The notes under the pieces: generated by a model
What the model was told of the DNA's origin: nothing
The model's database searches: none
The model's input: the letters and a program-made list of their open reading frames with translations, nothing else
NCBI GenBank assembly: GCA_900317405.1
Contig: ONGP01000009.1
Span: 1-62,476 of the forward strand
Length of the DNA stretch: 62,476 nt
DNA from: an uncultured Prevotella sp.
Lineage (GTDB): Bacteria; Bacteroidota; Bacteroidia; Bacteroidales; Bacteroidaceae
Direction of reading: 5' to 3'
Made by a program: the position numbers and the translations under genes
Part shown: in pieces, positions 17,732-25,281 of the stretch
Layout of the letters: every line of letters starts with the position of its first letter
Position numbering within the stretch: position 1 is the stretch's first letter

Positions 17732-17774
17732 AAAAAATTTCTCCGGCAGTTTTTTTTGTTTTCTGCCGGAGAAA
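17732..17774 (-). terminator. terminator after the GH31 gene
   Basis: TTTCTCCGGCAG (17738-17749) pairs perfectly over 12 bp with CTGCCGGAGAAA (17763-17774) across a 13-nt T/A-rich loop. On the minus strand the stem is followed by a T-rich run (TTTTTTA). Confidence 0.85.
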
Positions 17775-17794
17775 AAGATATCTGAACGTGTAAG

Positions 17795-17855
17795 TATGCT
17801 CTTACTTGAGGCTTAGCATCGTCTTACTTGCGTCTTAGCATTGTCTTACTTGAGG
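17795..17855. repeat. 22-bp tandem repeat across the GH31 stop codon
   Basis: CTTAGCATCGTCTTACTTGC (from 17812) and CTTAGCATTGTCTTACTTGA (from 17834) are repeated with a 22-bp period; a degenerate copy begins near 17795. The copy nearest the gene contains the last Leu-Lys codons and the TAA stop, so the gene end appears to have been duplicated into the 3' region. Confidence 0.7.
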
Positions 17856-20800
17856 GTTACAGACGTGAACTTGCCGGAGTATGACACCATCTTGCCCTCG
17901 GGATTATCGAGGTTAAGAGTCTTGGGGGCATCCTTGGTGATGAGTACCACATTGAATCGGCGGTTCTTAAGCATGCCAGCAAACTGACCCTTGCGGGCAC
18001 CGAAGGATACGGTACGGGTGGCATCATCGTAGGTGATATCGATGGTGGCATACTTGCCCTTCTCGTAGTTGTAGTTGGTGCCCTCGTCCTCGTAGAGCTG
18101 GAAGCTGCCATTCTGACCGGCATAGATGTAGAGATTGATAAGTTCTGCAGGCTTCTCGTCGCTCCACTCCATCTCAGGACCGAATGGGATGATAGCGCCC
18201 TCGCGAACGAATACTGGTATCTGCTCGTATGGGGCATCAACTACGAGCCTGCGGCTCGGAGATGAAACATTAAACATTAAAGATGAAACATTAGGTTCGG
18301 CATCAATGATTTTTTGTCCGGTATAAAGATCATACCAACCGCACTGAGCGGGGAAGTAAACTGAGCGATTGCGGGCCTTGTAATAGCCTACAGGACAAGC
18401 CATCAGAGCAGGACCGAACATCCACTGGTTGCCGATATTCTCGACCTCACGATCGCCATTGAAGTCCATGACCAACGGGCGCATCAGGGTGTAGTCCTGG
18501 AAGTGGGCCCAGCCGGCCAGTGAATAGAGGTATGGCATGAGGCGATAGCGCAGCTTGTCGTAATAAACGAACGACTTATAAGCGGGATGCTCATCGGGGG
18601 CGATGTTCCAGATCTCGCGCAATGGCCACTGACCATGCGAGCGGAACAATGGGATGAATGTGCCGAACTGGTTCCAACGGGTCTGCAGCTCGCGCCACTC
18701 CTTGAGGTCCTCGTTCTCGACCTTGGTGCGATCGTACAACTGCTGGGCAGCCACATAACGGTTCTCAACACAGAATCCGCCCTGGTCCATACCCCAGAAA
18801 GGTACACCTGAGATAGAATAGTTGAGACCGGCCGTCATCTGGGCGCGCATATCCTCCCAACGGGTACCGATATCGCCACTCCATGTGGCTGTAGAGAAGC
18901 GCTGTTCGCCAGCAAAACCGCTACGTGTGAGCAAGAACACACGAGGCTCGTTGAGTTTACCCTTCCAAACCGAGCGCTGACCATTGTAGATAGCATCGGC
19001 ATTGACAGTAGAGTATGCATTGAAATACTCAGTAGATGTGCCTAATGCAGTGGGGCCAGAGAGGGCCTTGCGATACCACATAGGTGTGCAATCGCGGACA
19101 TTAGGCTCTGAGGCATCCATCCACCAGGCGTCGACACCCTTACCGAGGGCGGAATACAGATTCTCGTCCATCTGGCGCCAGAACATCTTGCGGGCTCCAG
19201 CATCGTAGGCATCGTAGAAGCCATTGGTATAGCCAGGGCCTACCCAGTCGTGGATATCATCGGTGGGGCTCTGGACGTACATCCAACCCTTAGCATCGAG
19301 CTCCTTGTAGTTGTCGGTGTTGCAATAGAACTTAGGCCATACGCTGATCATGAAGCGACCATGCATCTGGTGAACATTGTCGAGCATCTGCTGAGGATTA
19401 GGATAGCGCGAAGCCTCGAACTTATGCGAACCCCACTGGTCCTCGGGCCAGTAGTTCCAGTCCTGCACGATATTATCGATAGGAATATGGCGCTTGCGGA
19501 ACTCAGCGAGGGTGCCCTCGATTTCATCCTGTGTCTTATAGCGCTCACGACTCTGCCAGAAGCCCAGTACCCACTTAGGATAGAGCGAAGCCTTACCCGT
19601 GAGGGTGCGATAACCAGAGATGACCTGGTCGAGATTCTCGCCTGCGATGAAGTAGTAGTCCATATCCTTGGCCATCTCGCTCCAAACGCTGAGCTGCTCG
19701 CGCTCGGTCTTGTTGCGTGGCTCGGATACGCGCAAGCCGCAATAGGCCTCGCCACCATCGGGGCGCCACTCTATGCGCAACTGCACGCGCTTGCCCTTCT
19801 GCAACTCGGTAGAGAACTTATATGTATTGGGGTTCCAGGCTGTACGCCAGCGCTCAGGCACAACCTCCTTACCATCGATGTAGACCTTGACATAGCCTGA
19901 ATAATACAGGATGAACTGGTAAAGCTGCGACTTGCCCTTGCAATGGCCGCAGCACTCGGGCTCGATAAAGCCTTCGTAAGTGACATTGGCACCAAAGAGA
20001 TTGATATCCTTGGGGAAGTTCTTGATACCGCCATTGTCGGTCTTAAGCGCGATAGCTGACTTCTCGGGGGTGCCATACTCATAATAAATAGAGTCCTCAT
20101 CGCGTACCAACTTCTTGCCACGGGCATCGACATAGGTACCAGTGAGATGCCCCTCCTTACCTGAGCGATCATAGAGCTTGAAAGCACGGTTGAGCTGGAG
20201 ATAGTCATTAGGATTGCCAAAGCGGCAATAGCTATATGAATCCCACAGAAGTCCGTAGTTCTTATTTGACAGTACGAATGGGATGCTGACCTTGGTGTTA
20301 TACTGGAAGAGGTCCTCGTTCTTACCCTTCATATTGAACTCCTCGCTCTGGTGCTGACCAAGGCCATAGAAAGCCTCATCATCGGGCGAGTCGAACTTCA
20401 TCTGCCAAGACAGACCGTGCTTCTGCTCCTCGGGAACGGTATAGCCGGTCTTGATACCAAGTTCGCGCTCGGGCACAGTGAAGTCCCAGAACTGTTTGCC
20501 GTCCTTGGCCTCTTTGAGCAACTGATTGCCAGCGGCATCGTAGAACGTAACCTGGCCTGTGGCCTTTGACACCACGGCCTTAACGTTCTTGGCCTTAACC
20601 ACTACATTATCAGCATCCTCGGTGACGCTATAGCTGCCCTTGGCAGGTGCTGCCTGTGGCACAATCATAAGCGATGCCGGTTTGACTGGCAACGCATCTT
20701 TACTAGTAGCTCGCACTCGGATGATGTTATCGTTCATCACCTCAAGACTGATAACCTTGGCCTGACCACCGTCAGGACGGATAGTCACATTGTTTGCACT

Positions 20801-20872
20801 GGTCTGCACGCTAGCTGCCATCATGGTAGAAGATAGCATAAGCGCAGACACCAAATTAAAAATTCGTTTCAT
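17846..20872 (-). CDS. secreted GH31 alpha-glycosidase (alpha-xylosidase-like) with PA14 insert
   Basis: A signal peptide (about 1-19) is followed by the GH31 N-terminal beta-domain, a PA14-type insert at about 260-395, the catalytic barrel and C-terminal beta-domains. The nucleophile is Asp at about 586 in WWMDASEP and the acid/base is Asp at about 667 in SGDIGTRW. A PA14 insert is known from Bacteroides alpha-xylosidases acting on xyloglucan oligosaccharides, so removal of alpha-xylose is the best guess; alpha-glucosidase activity cannot be excluded. About residues 860-871 (NVSSLMFNVSS), between YDLYTGQK and VVDAP, are coded by a 7-bp repeat and lengthen a loop relative to the family. It is the last gene after lacI and the propeller sensor, ending in a strong terminator. 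Confidence 0.9.
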   Translation of the reverse strand: MKRIFNLVSALMLSSTMMAASVQTSANNVTIRPDGGQAKVISLEVMNDNIIRVRATSKDALPVKPASLMIVPQAAPAKGSYSVTEDADNVVVKAKNVKAVVSKATGQVTFYDAAGNQLLKEAKDGKQFWDFTVPERELGIKTGYTVPEEQKHGLSWQMKFDSPDDEAFYGLGQHQSEEFNMKGKNEDLFQYNTKVSIPFVLSNKNYGLLWDSYSYCRFGNPNDYLQLNRAFKLYDRSGKEGHLTGTYVDARGKKLVRDEDSIYYEYGTPEKSAIALKTDNGGIKNFPKDINLFGANVTYEGFIEPECCGHCKGKSQLYQFILYYSGYVKVYIDGKEVVPERWRTAWNPNTYKFSTELQKGKRVQLRIEWRPDGGEAYCGLRVSEPRNKTEREQLSVWSEMAKDMDYYFIAGENLDQVISGYRTLTGKASLYPKWVLGFWQSRERYKTQDEIEGTLAEFRKRHIPIDNIVQDWNYWPEDQWGSHKFEASRYPNPQQMLDNVHQMHGRFMISVWPKFYCNTDNYKELDAKGWMYVQSPTDDIHDWVGPGYTNGFYDAYDAGARKMFWRQMDENLYSALGKGVDAWWMDASEPNVRDCTPMWYRKALSGPTALGTSTEYFNAYSTVNADAIYNGQRSVWKGKLNEPRVFLLTRSGFAGEQRFSTATWSGDIGTRWEDMRAQMTAGLNYSISGVPFWGMDQGGFCVENRYVAAQQLYDRTKVENEDLKEWRELQTRWNQFGTFIPLFRSHGQWPLREIWNIAPDEHPAYKSFVYYDKLRYRLMPYLYSLAGWAHFQDYTLMRPLVMDFNGDREVENIGNQWMFGPALMACPVGYYKARNRSVYFPAQCGWYDLYTGQKIIDAEPNVSSLMFNVSSPSRRLVVDAPYEQIPVFVREGAIIPFGPEMEWSDEKPAELINLYIYAGQNGSFQLYEDEGTNYNYEKGKYATIDITYDDATRTVSFGARKGQFAGMLKNRRFNVVLITKDAPKTLNLDNPEGKMVSYSGKFTSVTLK
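18245..18294. repeat. in-frame 7-bp tandem repeat in the GH31 gene
   Basis: On the plus strand 18260-18294 reads as five 7-bp units, AGATGAA, ACATTAA, ACATTAA, AGATGAA, ACATTAG, preceded by a small hairpin GAGCC-TGC-GGCTC (18245-18257). The unit ACATTAA is the reverse complement of the TTAATGT units in the intergenic array at 20881-20929. Together they code for the extra loop PNVSSLMFNVSSPSRRL. Confidence 0.85.
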
Positions 20873-20880
20873 TAGTTATT

Positions 20881-20929
20881 GTTAATGTTTAATGTTTAAT
20901 CTTTAATGTTTAATGTTTAATGTTTAATC
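20881..20929. repeat. 7-bp tandem array between the propeller sensor and GH31 genes
   Basis: Seven exact-length units run GTTAATG, TTTAATG, TTTAATC, TTTAATG, TTTAATG, TTTAATG, TTTAATC. The TAA stop of the propeller gene (20924-20926) is inside the last units, and the GH31 start codon lies only 9 bp beyond the array. The array therefore fills almost the whole intergenic gap. Confidence 0.95.
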
Positions 20930-23900
20930 TTCATCGATCATCACTGCCTCTTCGGCTGAGTCGGCCTCATCTACAGGCAGGGTTATGGTAAATATCGATC
21001 CACCGCTAGGATTATTCTCGGCAGTGATGTTACCTCCGTGCATCTCGACGATGGCCTTGACGAAGAACAGACTGAGACCTGAGTCATCGTCGCTAACCAT
21101 AGGATCGAAGATCTGCTCCTCGCCACCCTCAGGCAGGCCTACGCCATTATCAGAGATACGGATAGAACCAGAAGTTGAGGTCTTGTCGACAAACACCTTG
21201 ATCTTACACTCGGTGGGCGAGAACAGGGCACAGCTGTTGAGCAACATCTGAACGGCCTGGGCCATCTGATCGTGATCGAACTCGACAGTGAGATCGCTAG
21301 CCAACGGGAAGAACGAGAACTTGACATGCTTGCCAAGTGGCGCCTTGAACTGGGCGCACTGTTCCTTCATGAAGTGCTGCAGATCGTGCGGTTTCTTGAC
21401 AGTCTCCTCGATGCTCCAGGCCTCATTATACAGTTCCTCGGCCTGAGCCTTCTGGTCGCTCTCCTGCTGCTGTTGCAACTCGGCACGCATCTCGGCCATC
21501 CACTGCTTCTTCATCACCTCCATACGCAGATAGTCGCGCTCGGTCTTCTCGGCCTGCTGCTTAAGGAACATACGGCGCCACAGGAAGATGCCCAGGGCAA
21601 CAATACCCAGGAAGATGACCATAATCCAACGGTTGCGAAGCAATGGCGGAGTGATGGTGATATTGAGCACTGCCTCATTCTTACCGATGGTTCCATCCTC
21701 ATTGAGCATGCGGACATGGAGCACATAGTTGCCATGGTGCAGCGACATATAGGTGATGTTAGGGTCGTTGGCCTCGGTGGTTATCCACTTATCGCTGAAG
21801 CCCTCGAGCTGGTAGACAAAGCGTGATGTATTGTGCATCTCGCCCTTATCGGTGGCCAACTGGATGGTAAACTGACTCTCATAGTATCGCAGTACCAGTT
21901 CGTGGCTGCTGTTGAGGTCTTCTTCGAGGATGACACGACCATCATAGGTATCGCCAATGCCCATCTGCTGACCGAACAGCTTAAGACCGCTGAAGAGCGG
22001 TGTCTCGTTGTTGTCAACACTGGTTACGAGCTTGGGGTTGATGATATCCACGCCTCCTACTCCACCAACGAGTATCAGGCCATCGGGGGTTACAGATACA
22101 GAGCGCTGATTATAAGGCCCCTGCTGCAGTCCGTCCTTGCTGCTGAAACTGCGAACGGTGAAGGTCCAGTTGCCCTGCTCGTCCTTCTTTGGCACTACGT
22201 TTGACACACCATGTTCGGTGATTACCCACATGTTGTGAAGTTTGTCTTCGGCCAAGCCAACCACACTGGAACCCAACAGACCAGAGTTCATGTCGAGCAT
22301 GGTCTGCTTGTTGGTTTTCCAATCGACCACACAGCAGCCTGCCGTAGAACCATGCCAGACCAGTCCGCGGCTGTCCTCCATCACACAAGTGGTGCTGGCC
22401 ATAGCAGCTGTCTGTCCCTCGACAACAGGTATCTTCATGTTGGCAATCTTGCCATTAACAGGATTGACAAGCGAGTAGAACTGCGAATGGCCAATCATCA
22501 GCCAGCCCTTCTTGGTCCAGCTGGCCTGGGTCATGAAGTCCTCGGGCAACGAGGAATTATGCGAATTGAATGACTGGAACTTGCCGTTCTGGGGGGTGAG
22601 CTTCTGGATACCGTTACCCAGTGTACCAATCCAGATATTGCCCCACTTATCTTCGGTGACCGACCATACATTATTGTTAAGCAACTCGCCACCGGTATTG
22701 GCCATGGTGTAGTTCTTAACCTGTCCGTTGGCGATGTGAATAAGTCCGCCATTGTAGGTACCAAACCACACTGAGCCATCACGGGCGCCATAGCTGGCCA
22801 CCATGATATCGGATGCGATGCCATAGTGCTCCTGATTGATGAACGAAGTCTCGCCAGTGGTGCGGTCATAACGGATGATACCACGGTTATCGGTACCAAA
22901 CCAGTAGTTGCCTGCGGCATCAACGGTAGTGGTGTTAACGTCGCCCAGCTCCAGGGTATTGAATCCAAGGAGTTTCTCGATGTACTGGTTCAGACCGTTG
23001 CGGTAGCAGGCTATCCACATGTTACCGGTCTTGTCGAGCATGAGTTTCTTCTGAGTATTCTCGCTGATAGATGTAGCATCGAACTTATTGTTGACAAAGT
23101 TCTTAACCTCCTTATTCTTGGTATCGATAACGAAGATACCCTGGTGGTCGGTGGCAAGCCATATCCATCCGCGCTGGTCCATACATACGTCCCAAACCTG
23201 CATGCCATCGGGCAACGGGGCTATACCAAGACTGGCCAGATAGGAATTAAGGTTCTTGTACCATATCTTGTCTTTCTGGTCGAACACAAAGATATTGCCC
23301 GTGGTGAGCACCCAGTAGTTGCTGTGCTTGTCGACATAGCAATAGTAGCCCTGATTGGCCTGGCCGCCATTGTTCTTCATGAAGTCGTCCTTCCACAGCA
23401 CCTTACCGTTCTCGCCATCGATAGCCATCAGATCGCCATTGCTGGATGTAACGAGCAACTTGTCGTTCCACTCAGCAAAGTTGGAGAAGTAGTAATCCTT
23501 AGATATCAGATTGTCTTCGTAGCCATACTTAATCAGCTTGTATGTCTTTTTACGGGGATTGTAGCAGTAAAGGCCCTCATCGTAGGTCTTGACCCAGAAG
23601 CGCTTATGAGAGTCGATATAGAAACGGTCGATACCACCCTTGATGCCCCACTTGGACAGAATGGTGGTGGGATTGCGGTTAACCTTCTCGGTGACGGGAT
23701 CGAACACGCTGTAGTTCATACCCTGTTTGAGCCACAGCTTACCATCGCCGTCCTCCCATATCTGGTCAACGTAATTATTACGCAGTGTAGTGGTGTCGCT
23801 GGGATTAGAGTAATAAGTGCGGAAGCGATAGCCATCGTAACGGTTGAGTCCGTAGCTGGTGCCTATCCATATGAATCCACGCGAATCCTGGAACATATAG

Positions 23901-24034
23901 TTGATCTGCGAGTTGGATAGTCCATCGCGAGCGTCCAACCTGCGGAATTTCATATCGGGAATCACTGCTGTAGCTGCACTCGCTGTGAGGCAGACAAGAC
24001 AGATGAAAGAGGTTAGCAGATGTTTTATATTCAT
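20924..24034 (-). CDS. membrane propeller sensor with Y_Y_Y domain and histidine-less kinase module
   Basis: After a signal peptide (about 1-22) two beta-propellers of the two-component-regulator type run to about residue 700 (units such as DSRGFIWIGTSYGLNRYDG, EDKWGNIWIGTLGNGI). A Y_Y_Y domain follows (about 715-795), then one transmembrane segment (about 797-817). The cytoplasmic part is only about 220 residues: a Gln/Glu-rich coiled coil and a HATPase-like domain with N box (LLNSCALFSP), G1 box (DNGVGLP), F box and a G2-like GLSLFFVK. The HELRTPL-type H-box and DHp bundle are absent, as are the receiver and AraC domains of normal hybrid two-component systems. It probably senses an oligosaccharide but cannot autophosphorylate in the usual way. 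Its ATG overlaps the lacI stop by 4 bp. Confidence 0.88.
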   Translation of the reverse strand: MNIKHLLTSFICLVCLTASAATAVIPDMKFRRLDARDGLSNSQINYMFQDSRGFIWIGTSYGLNRYDGYRFRTYYSNPSDTTTLRNNYVDQIWEDGDGKLWLKQGMNYSVFDPVTEKVNRNPTTILSKWGIKGGIDRFYIDSHKRFWVKTYDEGLYCYNPRKKTYKLIKYGYEDNLISKDYYFSNFAEWNDKLLVTSSNGDLMAIDGENGKVLWKDDFMKNNGGQANQGYYCYVDKHSNYWVLTTGNIFVFDQKDKIWYKNLNSYLASLGIAPLPDGMQVWDVCMDQRGWIWLATDHQGIFVIDTKNKEVKNFVNNKFDATSISENTQKKLMLDKTGNMWIACYRNGLNQYIEKLLGFNTLELGDVNTTTVDAAGNYWFGTDNRGIIRYDRTTGETSFINQEHYGIASDIMVASYGARDGSVWFGTYNGGLIHIANGQVKNYTMANTGGELLNNNVWSVTEDKWGNIWIGTLGNGIQKLTPQNGKFQSFNSHNSSLPEDFMTQASWTKKGWLMIGHSQFYSLVNPVNGKIANMKIPVVEGQTAAMASTTCVMEDSRGLVWHGSTAGCCVVDWKTNKQTMLDMNSGLLGSSVVGLAEDKLHNMWVITEHGVSNVVPKKDEQGNWTFTVRSFSSKDGLQQGPYNQRSVSVTPDGLILVGGVGGVDIINPKLVTSVDNNETPLFSGLKLFGQQMGIGDTYDGRVILEEDLNSSHELVLRYYESQFTIQLATDKGEMHNTSRFVYQLEGFSDKWITTEANDPNITYMSLHHGNYVLHVRMLNEDGTIGKNEAVLNITITPPLLRNRWIMVIFLGIVALGIFLWRRMFLKQQAEKTERDYLRMEVMKKQWMAEMRAELQQQQESDQKAQAEELYNEAWSIEETVKKPHDLQHFMKEQCAQFKAPLGKHVKFSFFPLASDLTVEFDHDQMAQAVQMLLNSCALFSPTECKIKVFVDKTSTSGSIRISDNGVGLPEGGEEQIFDPMVSDDDSGLSLFFVKAIVEMHGGNITAENNPSGGSIFTITLPVDEADSAEEAVMIDED

Positions 24035-25065
24035 ATCTTATGGTCTTTATTTTTAGCAGAAGTCTCGCGTATAACGAGCTTCTGCGGCACTATCTTCTTG
24101 TAAATACTGTTATCGCCATTTATCGCCTTGAGCAACAGGCGGCATGCCTCCATACCCATCTCGTGACTCTGGTCGACAATGGCAGAGAGCTGCGGGGTTA
24201 CATATTCGGCATGCGCATCATCGGTAAAGCCTATGAGCGCCACATCCTCAGGGATGCGCAGGCCTTCCTGCTTGATGGCTGTGAACGCAGCAAAGGTGAT
24301 GATATCGTTGAATGCCAGGATGGCATCGGGCCGGTTCTCCATACGCAACAAGCGGACTGTAGCCTCGAGCGCCCAGTCGTAATCGATCTTCTCGCATACC
24401 ACCAAATCGCGATCGATAGGTATGCGATTCTCGCGAAGCGCCTCAAGGTATCCGTGCTTGCGACGTATCACCATATCGAGGTGATTAGGACCGCCTATGA
24501 ACGCTATCCTGCGACTGCCCGTGTCAATAAGATGCTGGGTAGCCTCCTGGGCTGCCACATCGCCATTGGCTGTGACGCACGAGAACTTATCGGGGAGACA
24601 GGTGCGGCCAAAGAAAACCAATGGGATAGACATATCGGAGATCTCGATGAAATGGCTATAGTCGCGGGTGTTCTGAGACAGACAGGCTATGATACCCTCG
24701 ACATGGAGCGAGATAAAGTTATCAATGGCCTTTACCTCGATTTCGCTGTCTTCGTGAGTGTTGGCACTGATGACAGAATAGCCTGCCTTGCGGGCCTCAT
24801 CCTCAATGCCATCGAGCACTGCTGCATAGTAATGGGTAACAAGATTGGGCACCACCACACCGATAACCCTGGGGGCCTCCTTGCGGAGACTCTGCGCAAA
24901 GGGATTAGGTCGGTAGTTCATCTTTTTGGCCAGGGCCTTAACCTTCTCCTGCATCTCGCGACCTATCTCAGGAGAATTGCGCAAAGCTCTGCTCACAGTA
25001 GCTATGCTGACACCCAGTTCCAGGGCCAGATCTTTCAACGACGTGCGATGTTTATTTATACCCAT
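24031..25065 (-). CDS. LacI family transcriptional regulator
   Basis: An N-terminal LacI helix-turn-helix (SLKDLALELGVSIATVSRAL) with hinge (NYRPNPFAQSLR) is followed by a periplasmic-binding-protein-like effector domain (VIGVVVPNLVTHYYAAVLDG ... DAILAFNDIITFAAF ... VALIGFTDD). It should repress or activate the GH31 operon in response to a sugar. The ATG at 25065 (MGINKHRTSL) is chosen because the frame upstream contains the promoter. It overlaps the propeller sensor gene by 4 bp (ATGA), so the two are translationally coupled. An operator-like palindrome at 25081-25096 overlaps its own -7 element, suggesting autoregulation. Confidence 0.94.
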   Translation of the reverse strand: MGINKHRTSLKDLALELGVSIATVSRALRNSPEIGREMQEKVKALAKKMNYRPNPFAQSLRKEAPRVIGVVVPNLVTHYYAAVLDGIEDEARKAGYSVISANTHEDSEIEVKAIDNFISLHVEGIIACLSQNTRDYSHFIEISDMSIPLVFFGRTCLPDKFSCVTANGDVAAQEATQHLIDTGSRRIAFIGGPNHLDMVIRRKHGYLEALRENRIPIDRDLVVCEKIDYDWALEATVRLLRMENRPDAILAFNDIITFAAFTAIKQEGLRIPEDVALIGFTDDAHAEYVTPQLSAIVDQSHEMGMEACRLLLKAINGDNSIYKKIVPQKLVIRETSAKNKDHKI

Positions 25066-25080
25066 AACGTAGTTTGCAAA

Positions 25081-25096
25081 TTTGCGACGTTGCAAA
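25081..25096. promoter_or_regulatory. LacI-type operator candidate over the lacI promoter
   Basis: TTTGCGACGTTGCAAA is a 16-bp palindrome centred on CG with one mismatched pair (half-site TTTGCRAC), the symmetry typical of LacI family operators. It overlaps the -7 element (25093-25100) and the expected start point. Confidence 0.6.
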
Positions 25097-25123
25097 GTTA
25101 CATATTTTTTTGAAAATTGCAAA
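25093..25123 (-). promoter_or_regulatory. promoter of the lacI-sensor-GH31 operon
   Basis: Minus strand TAACTTTG (25093-25100) and TTTG (25120-25123) are separated by exactly 19 bp, a full match to the Bacteroidota consensus. The ATG at 25065 lies about 24 nt after the predicted start point. Confidence 0.8.
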
Positions 25124-25130
25124 CGTTTAC
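25119..25130. promoter_or_regulatory. second operator-like site over the -33 element
   Basis: GCAAACGTTTAC has a perfect AAACGTTT core centred on CG and covers the -33 TTTG of the lacI promoter. It lies 38 bp (centre to centre) from the palindrome at 25081-25096, so a repressor could occupy both sides of the promoter. Confidence 0.45.
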
Positions 25131-25152
25131 GTGTATTTTTTCAATATAAAGT

Positions 25153-25184
25153 ATTGATTTCGAGCATTTTTCTTCGTACCTTTG
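25153..25184 (+). promoter_or_regulatory. plus-strand promoter without a downstream gene
   Basis: TACCTTTG at 25177-25184 is a perfect -7 element; ATTG at 25153-25156 with a 20-bp spacer is a 3/4 match to TTTG. It points away from lacI into a 97-bp stretch that has no ORF and ends in a terminator. Confidence 0.55.
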
Positions 25185-25188
25185 CACC

Positions 25189-25281
25189 AGAAAAATCAGA
25201 AACGAGTAATGAATAGTTGATAATAAGTTAGTTAAAGTTGTGAAGTAAGGCTGTCGTGATGACAGCCTTACTTTATTTTTT
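25189..25281 (+). ncRNA. candidate small RNA of about 90 nt
   Basis: The segment starts a few bases after the TACCTTTG box and ends in a 13-bp perfect hairpin with a T-rich tail. It contains no ORF longer than three codons. The transcript would be divergent from lacI and convergent with the DUF5686 gene. It could be a regulatory RNA linked to the sugar operon, or simply a blocked antisense transcript. No known RNA family is recognised. Confidence 0.35.
25243..25281 (+). terminator. rho-independent terminator, plus strand
   Basis: AAGTAAGGCTGTC (25243-25255) pairs with GACAGCCTTACTT (25261-25273) over 13 bp around a GTGAT loop, then TATTTTTT follows. The T-tract supports the plus strand; the minus-strand side (CACAACTTT) is poorer, although the hairpin also lies directly after the DUF5686 stop. 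Confidence 0.8.

Noticed and set aside
20924-24034. Frameshift or premature stop removing the kinase half of the propeller sensor
   Set aside because: The frame is continuous and retains N, G1, F and G2-like boxes; only the histidine domain is missing, so it is a domain loss rather than a truncation.
24040-25113. A 357-codon open frame antisense to lacI
   Set aside because: No domain or signal is visible, and the true gene has all LacI motifs on the other strand.
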